45,176 nt of DNA from Formivibrio sp. GTDB lineage: Bacteria > Pseudomonadota > Gammaproteobacteria > Burkholderiales > Chitinibacteraceae. The position numbers and the translations under genes are program-made. Positions 1 to 6,070 of the stretch are shown piece by piece; the stretch's first letter is position 1; each line of letters opens with the position of its first letter. The stretch lies in contig JARLJJ010000564.1 of assembly GCA_031291275.1 (NCBI GenBank), forward strand, positions 1 to 45,176, read 5' to 3'. The notes under the pieces are model-generated. The model saw nothing but the letters and a program-made list of their open reading frames with translations. It searched no databases and was not told where the DNA came from.

Positions 1-451
1 AGGCTGTGGCTAACGTCCTTCTGGCCAAGTCATGGCAGCATTGGGGTCAATTTGCTCGCCGAATACCGGTCATTCACCTGGGACAGAGAACGCCTTAACT
101 ATTAAAATTGGAAGGCCGCCTCGAACGGCAGGTCATGGCCGGTAGCACCAATTTAGCCATACCTCTGGAAAGCGGCCATTGAGGTTGAGTCGATTGCAGA
201 ATGCCTGCTTTAGGGTAAGCATCTCCGAAGGTAGACTCCGGCCATGAGCCGTCATTCCGCGTATTCTCGATTGGCGTAATCTTTTATTGACCATATCGTT
301 TTCGGGCATTTAAACGACCGTGGATTTGATGGATTTTTGAGATAAACGTTGACGTTCAAAGCGTTTTTATGTCGTGTCACTGTGCGTTTAACGTCAGTGA
401 CGGTTTAAATTTTTATGGCACCAGTGGTGCCTACATCTTGTAGGTTTCTTG
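1..451. other. Left-edge stretch without a recognisable gene
   Basis: No reading frame here looks coding. The only structure I can point to is a 7-bp inverted repeat, AAATTGG near 107 and CCAATTT near 148, about 34 bases apart. I looked for an integron attI or a second attC site that would mark the left border of the cassette gene downstream and found none that pairs properly. The promoter of the following gene should lie in the AT-rich part after about 300, but no convincing -35/-10 pair stands out. Confidence 0.4.
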
Positions 452-1234
452 ATGACGAAAAAATCCTTTATGCGACAAGCTTCATCTTGGTTGTTAGCTG
501 CAATTATTCTTCTCACAGGAACAGTTACTGCGTTTGCACAAGATGTAAAAACGGACCAGCAGAACGCTGCAATTGTTTCGATCATTAAGCGGCTAGACGA
601 CAAGTTCATTTGCCCAGGCCCCGTCACACTGGCGACAATCCAACAACGGGTTGACGATTTTCTGCGCCAGCCCCCACTAAAAACGGGATCGAATCTTGCG
701 GAAATCGAAAAAGCAATGCTTGTCTTATTTCCATGTCCGTTTCCACCGAACACTAAAGAGGACCTTGGAGTCGACCTCTACAGGCCAGCCGTAGAGGGCG
801 ACATTGAAGGTAGTTGGATATTCCCAGAGACATCGCAGAAATTCAAATTTGGCCCAAAGTCACCCAATTGGTCTAGAACAGCATCGTTCCCGATCAAATG
901 TGAATGTATCACCTACAATCCAGACGGCTCCGTTCTTCACGCTGAGTCGGGAGCGACAGTCTGCCCATTTTCCAGCGCCAAAGCGGTCGAAAATATTTTC
1001 CGTCCATTCCCGCGTGTGGAGTTTTGGAAATTGACTGACAAGGGGAAGGTAAAGATATCTAGAACAGATGTTCCGAACCACATTGAAGAATGGGAGATAT
1101 TTGTAGTGATCCGACCACACGCTAGATATGGAGTCCCTTTTGATGTTGGCGATCTCGTGGCATATCAGAGGCGTAACGAAGGTAATGAGTTGTATGCCGC
1201 CACGATGTTTCGACACCTCAAGCGCTTGCCCTAG
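452..1234 (+). CDS. Secreted hypothetical protein, probable integron gene-cassette product
   Basis: A 260-residue protein of unknown function. The N-terminus is a classic Sec signal peptide: a basic start, a hydrophobic run around residues 11-26 and a likely cut after an Ala-X-Ala near AFA-QD. The mature part has five cysteines, in FICPG, FPCPF, KCEC and TVCPF settings, which suits an extracytoplasmic fold with disulphides. I recognise no catalytic motif or family. The ATG at 452 is preferred over the in-frame TTG at 449; the ribosome site is weak (TAGG about 7 bases upstream). The stop codon is only 2 bases from an attC-type site, the usual arrangement in integron cassettes, and the A+T content is higher than in most of the window. 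That the protein is made and exported is inference. Confidence 0.7.
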   Translation: MTKKSFMRQASSWLLAAIILLTGTVTAFAQDVKTDQQNAAIVSIIKRLDDKFICPGPVTLATIQQRVDDFLRQPPLKTGSNLAEIEKAMLVLFPCPFPPNTKEDLGVDLYRPAVEGDIEGSWIFPETSQKFKFGPKSPNWSRTASFPIKCECITYNPDGSVLHAESGATVCPFSSAKAVENIFRPFPRVEFWKLTDKGKVKISRTDVPNHIEEWEIFVVIRPHARYGVPFDVGDLVAYQRRNEGNELYAATMFRHLKRLP

Positions 1235-1236
1235 AA

Positions 1237-1304
1237 ATCTAACAAGGCGGTCGCTGGACGCTGCGCGATAAAGCCGCGCAGCGTCGGTCACCTCTACGTT
1301 AATG
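1237..1304 (+). repeat. attC-like integron recombination site
   Basis: The left core ATCTAAC matches the attC R'' consensus RYYYAAC. The right core begins GTT at 1298-1300. Between them a perfect 11-bp stem (GACGCTGCGCG / CGCGCAGCGTC) encloses a 7-base loop. Beyond the stem the outer arms pair imperfectly (GGTCGCTG against GGTCACC) and leave an extra base on one side, the asymmetry typical of attC. The length of about 68 bases is in the normal range. The right core reads GTTAATG instead of the ideal GTTRRRY, as expected if the DNA beyond the cut point is no longer a cassette. It follows the stop of the 452-1234 gene immediately. No integrase gene lies in the window. Confidence 0.72.
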
Positions 1305-1312
1305 TCCGCTTA

Positions 1313-1436
1313 GGGCACGGAGTACGCGTTCGTCGAGTGGAAAAGCTGCCGTTCAACGTGATATCCCACTGAACGGCAGCTCCCCGGCACATTGCAGACC
1401 GAAACAGCCAGGCAGGTGAACGTCGGCAATGGCCGA
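1313..1436 (+). repeat. Dispersed 124-bp repeat, copy A
   Basis: This stretch aligns without gaps to the reverse complement of 14605-14728, with about 103 of 124 positions identical by hand count. Copy A holds a perfect 11-bp inverted repeat, GCTGCCGTTCA at 1345-1355 and TGAACGGCAGC at 1370-1380, with a 14-base loop. In copy B one base pair of this stem is changed on both sides (T-A becomes C-G), which suggests the structure is kept. The conserved tail GAACGTCGGCAATGGCCGA has no mismatch. No gene overlaps it. It begins 8 bases after the attC site; the attC is absent at copy B, so the repeat is separate from the cassette. Confidence 0.8.
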
Positions 1437-1928
1437 ACTGCCGTCAGCAAAGCAAGCCGAGGATTTATTGCCTGTTGTTTTTTGACTACTCGCCAGATTT
1501 TTTGCCATAGATACTGGCTAACATTGTCTACTTACTTTCAAAGTATTAGCGATGTTGGGTAAAAGCTACAGGATAGTAGAGGAAACGCCGGTACTTCTTG
1601 TGCATCAGCCTATTGCCTGAGCATAATGCAAAAAAATTCCCGACCATCATCGTTTCTGGCAAACGAACATAGATCGGGACGAGGAGGAGGAGAAGAGGTT
1701 CGATTTGCCGTAGAGCAAAAAGAACTGGTACCCATGCAGCTGGGTACAGAACAGAATTTAGCAAACTACTGATAGTTCCTCAAGAATATCCGTAGTTAAA
1801 CTACTAATTGGCGATGGTTAATTTTCACATAAACTACATGTGGGAATAACAGTCGCCAATTTCATTTGCACTGCCTGTTGCGTATATTCACAAAAAAACC
1901 ACAATAAAAGCGGACAAGTCATCTACCA
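1437..1928. other. Intergenic region with nested inverted repeat
   Basis: No supported gene. AATTGGCGA at 1806-1814 and TCGCCAATT at 1853-1861 form a perfect 9-bp inverted repeat. Inside it, TTTTCACAT and ATGTGGGAA pair imperfectly, so the whole 56 bases could fold as a long hairpin. It sits about 70 bases beyond the stop of the minus-strand AP2 gene and could help end that transcript, but there is no T-run. It could also be the remains of a miniature element. The short open frame at 1546-1764 has no ribosome site and no recognisable protein pattern. Confidence 0.45.
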
Positions 1929-2372
1929 CTAGATCAAGGCAGCTTCAAACGCCTCACGAGCAGCAACTGCCAGTTTAAAGGCCTGTTCAGCGCCATATTT
2001 CTGAATTGAAAAACTCTTGCTCCTATAGGGTGTTACCCCTTCTGGCACCTGTGCTTGCCAAACTTGATAGTGCTGGACCTTTCCTTTCCGAGTGCGTTGA
2101 ATTTTGCGCAGAAAAACTCCAGGACGGCCCGAAGTGTTGTTTTTGCGAACGTGTGTCGCTTGCTGCAATTTGGTATTGACGGGATGGGCTTTAAAAACCT
2201 CATCGCGCCATTGCAGGGCAGCGCTTAGCGCCGCTTCCGTGCCGCCATGCAAATGGTCATAAAAATATTTCTGAAAACTCTTCCCATTCCGAACGGTATC
2301 CACACGCCATGCCAATTTTGCATTGCGACTACCGCGGAGAACACAAAGATGTTTTGTGCACGGTTCCTGCAT
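1929..2372 (-). CDS. Small AP2-domain DNA-binding protein
   Basis: A 147-residue protein whose C-terminal half fits the AP2/ERF-type DNA-binding fold: a GRPGVFLRK strand, an aromatic strand (YQVWQAQVP), a KSFS strand, then an Ala-rich helix with the AEQAFKLAVAAREAF pattern. The N-terminal half shows a similar layout (LAWRV, KSFQKYF, then a GGTEAALSAALQWRDEV helix), so it may hold two AP2-like units in tandem. Bacterial AP2 domains are usually attached to HNH nucleases of phages and mobile DNA; none is present here, so it may be a stand-alone DNA binder or a truncated relative. A GAGG lies about 10 bases before the start. Its position beside the attC cassette supports an accessory origin. The target is unknown. 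Confidence 0.6.
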   Translation of the reverse strand: MQEPCTKHLCVLRGSRNAKLAWRVDTVRNGKSFQKYFYDHLHGGTEAALSAALQWRDEVFKAHPVNTKLQQATHVRKNNTSGRPGVFLRKIQRTRKGKVQHYQVWQAQVPEGVTPYRSKSFSIQKYGAEQAFKLAVAAREAFEAALI

Positions 2373-2549
2373 CCAACTATGTCCTCAATGGGCCTGCGAA
2401 CAAACCAGGAATGCCATTGGCTTCTATGTTCTGTTCAGCAGTATTGCAGTTCGATCTCAAAATTAACCAGCACACAATCTGGCACCCTTGCGATTACATG
2501 TTGCATAGGTTGTCAGCCATAAACATGAATGAAAATTGTAATGAAATGG

Positions 2550-3704
2550 CTAATGCACCGGTCTGCGTCGGATGCTTGCCGCGATCTGATCGGCCAGCTT
2601 CTTCAATTCGTCCTTGCTAACAGGCGCACCTTTGGCACGAGCCGCAGTGCGAATCACGTACAGCATGAGCGTGGGGGTGTCTTCCTTTGCATCAGGGTCG
2701 CCCTTCACATAGGCCATGTAACCGTAATCGATACTGCCATCCTTATGCGTGGTTTCAATGAAGCTGGCTTTGCCTTCATAACCACCTAGCTTGACTGTGG
2801 GGAACTGCACGACGCCGGGAATGTGAGGGTTCAGGATGCGTTTCTGTTTTTCGTGTGGGTTATAGTCATCTTCCCAAAAGAACTGCACTTCCTCTGCGGC
2901 GGTCATTTCGTGCTTGGATTGCGGAGATTTTTTTTGCGCGGTTTGATCCATAAAAAATATCTCGACATCTGGATGGTCTTTCAGGCGATAGGTGACGCCG
3001 ATAACACGCGAGTCGGGATATGTGGGCGCCTCGGGTAAAAAAGCGTAATGCAGGCATAGACCCGCTTCATTGGGGATTTCGTAAAGATTGCGTGTACGTA
3101 GTGAGGTGGCGACAAAACGGAGGCGCTCTTGTGATTGAGGGTTTTCCCAAAGGCCAGGGTAGTCATAAGAAAAAAGCCGACCGCCACGCATCAGGTAGAT
3201 AGGACCTGACCAAGCAAAGGCGTCAGGTATATCTGTAGGTCGGGGGTAAATATTTTTTGCATAATCGTCCTCATGACTTTTCAGATAAGCCTGCTTCTTT
3301 TCTTCATAAAAGCGTCCCACGTCTGCCTTGAATTGACTAAATCCATCCGGAGTAATGGTGGGGCCCGTGACCAGTTCTCCATGAACTAATTGTTTCGATC
3401 CCCATGCTTTGGAATCGCCGGATACGGCCCCATAAAAGGTGCCGTCTGGCAGGTAACCCCCGTGTTTTGGCTCCCCAATAATGAATACATAATTGACGTA
3501 TCCGTTGGTGACAGTGCCATCATATAAATAGGATGCTCGTGGCAGTGCTACGTCGACCTCCCCCGGCAATCCGATCAAGAAACGCCCGACACACTCGGTT
3601 TTCCAATCAGTGGGGGTGTTTGAGGCTTGCGATTCAGAGACGGTCAATACGGCCAACAGGCCGAGAGCGCTTGAGGTAAGCCATTTCAATATCAAATTTC
3701 TCAC
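2550..3704 (-). CDS. tli4: Tli4-family T6SS lipase immunity protein, periplasmic
   Basis: A 384-residue protein beginning with a signal peptide (basic start, hydrophobic residues about 6-23, likely cut near SQA-S). The segment ECVGRFLIGLPGEVDVALP is typical of the Tli4 family, exported proteins that bind and block T6SS phospholipase effectors in the periplasm. The start is a GTG with AAGGA about 5 bases upstream. It begins 2 bases after the effector stop codon, so the pair is translationally linked. The role is to protect the cell, or its sisters, from the neighbouring Tle5-type phospholipase. Family membership is from motif and context; the partnership is inferred from adjacency. Confidence 0.82.
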   Translation of the reverse strand: MRNLILKWLTSSALGLLAVLTVSESQASNTPTDWKTECVGRFLIGLPGEVDVALPRASYLYDGTVTNGYVNYVFIIGEPKHGGYLPDGTFYGAVSGDSKAWGSKQLVHGELVTGPTITPDGFSQFKADVGRFYEEKKQAYLKSHEDDYAKNIYPRPTDIPDAFAWSGPIYLMRGGRLFSYDYPGLWENPQSQERLRFVATSLRTRNLYEIPNEAGLCLHYAFLPEAPTYPDSRVIGVTYRLKDHPDVEIFFMDQTAQKKSPQSKHEMTAAEEVQFFWEDDYNPHEKQKRILNPHIPGVVQFPTVKLGGYEGKASFIETTHKDGSIDYGYMAYVKGDPDAKEDTPTLMLYVIRTAARAKGAPVSKDELKKLADQIAASIRRRPVH

Positions 3705-3706
3705 AA

Positions 3707-6070
3707 TTATCCTTTTGACGGACCAGTTCGATCGTTTTCTGTGGTGGCGCTCGCAGTCAATACATTGGCATCGTTATGTTTGGCATTGGGCAGATTATTT
3801 TCTGCGACCAAGCGTTCGTGATAGCCAATGTTGTTGTTTTCTTTCGCCGTCCAGTTAATCGGCAAAGCGGTAATGAAGCCTTGGATCGCACTAAGTTGGG
3901 TTGCCGCACTCGCAGGGACTTGCGGATGAGTCCAGAAGGGCTCATCAAACGGCATTTCACCCACTAAAGCACCTGAAATTTCATTTCCGTTTTCGTCCAA
4001 CTTCTTTTTCCAAAGCGGCCAGATCGAAGCCAGTACAGGTTCTTTTTCACCAGAGAAAAGAATCTGATCTTGAGGTATCCATTTGAATACGGCTTTGTAG
4101 ATTGCCTGATTATTTGAGGCAATATCTTGAATCGCCGCCACGGTTGCCGGTGCGGCCGGTTGATCCAGCATGGCTTCCAATGCAGATGCGGGCCCTGCAC
4201 CGCCTGTGCTCTGGCACTGTTGCTGATCCAGCCCGAACAGTTTGCGCCAGATCGCTTTGCGTAACTTGCTGGCATGTTTGAGCTTGAGCAACTGATCTCC
4301 GGTACCGCAAAGGTCGGCCAGGCTATCGGCGGAGTCGTGGATCAATACGGCTATCTCGGAATCGCGGCTGCCCAGCTGGCTGCGGTCGTTAATGTTGGCG
4401 CTGCCATGCAGCACAAAACGGTCATCAACGATCATCAGTTTGGTATGTACGTAAATCTGTTCCGTGACGACCGATGTGTTGCCATTGGCATCGGTGAGCT
4501 TCGCCCAGTTACGCAGGTTAAGCAGGGTAAGGTATTGCGTCCATTCCGATTCAGGACGGTTGACTTGACGTAATGCATCTTTGACGCGCGCCAGAAGGCT
4601 GTGAGTACCGAATACCAGACTTTGCATGGTCCAGTGTATCTGCGTCATGGTCGGACCATCATTGAGATGCCCTTCCGGGTGCACAGGAAGCACAATATAG
4701 ACATGAAACGGCTCGCGCTTACCTTCTGTGATGGCGCGCCACAAACGCTCCCCCAGTTTCTTGCAAATCTCGTTCTTGATCGGGCCATCTGCATCGCCGG
4801 GCATGATGCGGGTTGCACGTACAGACCAAGCATTTCCAGCTTTAACTATTCGGGCTGGTCCCGATAATCTTTCATCGATGTTTGGTGGCACTGCATCGCC
4901 AAATGCTGACGTAAAAAACTGATTTTCGATATAAATGTAGTGCTGGGCCTGTTCGATGAGCTGGTACATCGCGCGCAGGATATCGTCTTGCTTTCCGCTT
5001 GGGGTGTAATACGGAAACGCGTTTTTCTTTGTTTCACCAAGGCATGCCGAGAACTCTTTATCGCGCAAGGCTGCCGATGCACTGCGCAATACCTGTACCG
5101 AGCACCCAGAGTCACCGGGGGCAGGTTTAACGGCAAGGGCAGGAACCTTTAATTTGGGACTCGCGCCAACATTCCAGCGTAGCGCGAAATTCAACGCGAG
5201 ATTGATTGCTGCTGGGCCATCGATCTTCTGTTGCAGGTCTTGCCAGGGCATGCGCGGCTGACGAGTGGGATCTAGCGTGGTCGTGGGCGTACCGCCAGAG
5301 ACACCTTGCAGGCCGCCATCGGCAATTGTTTGTCGCGTTTTTTTTGCGGCACCGCCAATGCTATTGTCATACCAGCCGTTGAGCAGATCCGGGTCAATAT
5401 TAGGATGCACCATACTGCCAATGGCGGGAATGCAGGAGTTGTAGCGATTCAAGCCATCGCGGCCATCTGCATCAGCTTTCAGTGTGAAGGTTGCATCGTC
5501 ATAGCGTCCATAGGCAATATCGATACCGCCGATAAAACCAATTTTGCGATCAATGACGACTTGCTTTTGATGATGACTGAAAAATAGCTGATCTTCATCG
5601 GAAAGCGAAGGTGATCGGTACACGAAAATCTTTTTCTTTCCAACAATGGTATTAATGTCGAGCAGCACCTTTTCGGTTTGTTTGGCATAGGTCTCTACTT
5701 GCGATGAATTATCCCAAGGCATGACATAAATCTTCGGTCCGTCCGCTTTTCTGGCAACCTCCAACAGAAGATCGTACAGGCGCATACCGATAGCCAGCTG
5801 TGCATCCCAGTTAATCTGCCAACCTGCAATTAACACCTCTTCCTTCGCGTCGCGTATTGCCGTGATCAGTTCTGCAAAATAGGCCTTTCCTGTGGTGAGG
5901 AAAGTGACGGTATTTCCACCGACGGGATCTGAAAACACTTGCTCATAGGCGAGATCAATATTACCGGAACCCTGGGCTTTACAGGGTTCCAAGGTGTCTT
6001 TTACATAGATTTGCCGAATGGTTTTAGTCGGCATCTCATAGTCAAATGTTGGCGTAGATGAGTAGCTCAC
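3707..6070 (-). CDS. tle5: T6SS phospholipase D effector, Tle5 type
   Basis: A 787-residue protein of the phospholipase D superfamily. Both HxKx4D motifs are intact: H167-K169-D174, followed by a GG turn, and H542-K544-D549, followed by GSANINDRS. In this superfamily the two motifs form one active site that cleaves phosphodiester head groups; Tle5 effectors delivered by T6SS attack phosphatidylethanolamine in the target membrane. There is no signal peptide, as expected for cargo carried on VgrG. The ATG overlaps the vgrG stop by 4 bases and the immunity gene follows after 2 bases, the standard order tip-effector-immunity. The stretch between the motifs is long, as in eukaryote-like PLDs. Substrate specificity is family knowledge and cannot be read from this sequence. 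Confidence 0.88.
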   Translation of the reverse strand: MSYSSTPTFDYEMPTKTIRQIYVKDTLEPCKAQGSGNIDLAYEQVFSDPVGGNTVTFLTTGKAYFAELITAIRDAKEEVLIAGWQINWDAQLAIGMRLYDLLLEVARKADGPKIYVMPWDNSSQVETYAKQTEKVLLDINTIVGKKKIFVYRSPSLSDEDQLFFSHHQKQVVIDRKIGFIGGIDIAYGRYDDATFTLKADADGRDGLNRYNSCIPAIGSMVHPNIDPDLLNGWYDNSIGGAAKKTRQTIADGGLQGVSGGTPTTTLDPTRQPRMPWQDLQQKIDGPAAINLALNFALRWNVGASPKLKVPALAVKPAPGDSGCSVQVLRSASAALRDKEFSACLGETKKNAFPYYTPSGKQDDILRAMYQLIEQAQHYIYIENQFFTSAFGDAVPPNIDERLSGPARIVKAGNAWSVRATRIMPGDADGPIKNEICKKLGERLWRAITEGKREPFHVYIVLPVHPEGHLNDGPTMTQIHWTMQSLVFGTHSLLARVKDALRQVNRPESEWTQYLTLLNLRNWAKLTDANGNTSVVTEQIYVHTKLMIVDDRFVLHGSANINDRSQLGSRDSEIAVLIHDSADSLADLCGTGDQLLKLKHASKLRKAIWRKLFGLDQQQCQSTGGAGPASALEAMLDQPAAPATVAAIQDIASNNQAIYKAVFKWIPQDQILFSGEKEPVLASIWPLWKKKLDENGNEISGALVGEMPFDEPFWTHPQVPASAATQLSAIQGFITALPINWTAKENNNIGYHERLVAENNLPNAKHNDANVLTASATTENDRTGPSKG

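Noticed and set aside
93-190. Possible second attC between CCTTAAC and GTTGAGT
   Set aside because: The cores are loosely present but the sequence between them does not fold symmetrically, so it does not meet the attC pattern.
1546-1764. 72-codon minus-strand frame rich in leucine
   Set aside because: No ribosome site, no recognisable family, and the hydrophobic run comes from a purine-rich GAGGAGGAG stretch read in reverse. I treat it as chance.
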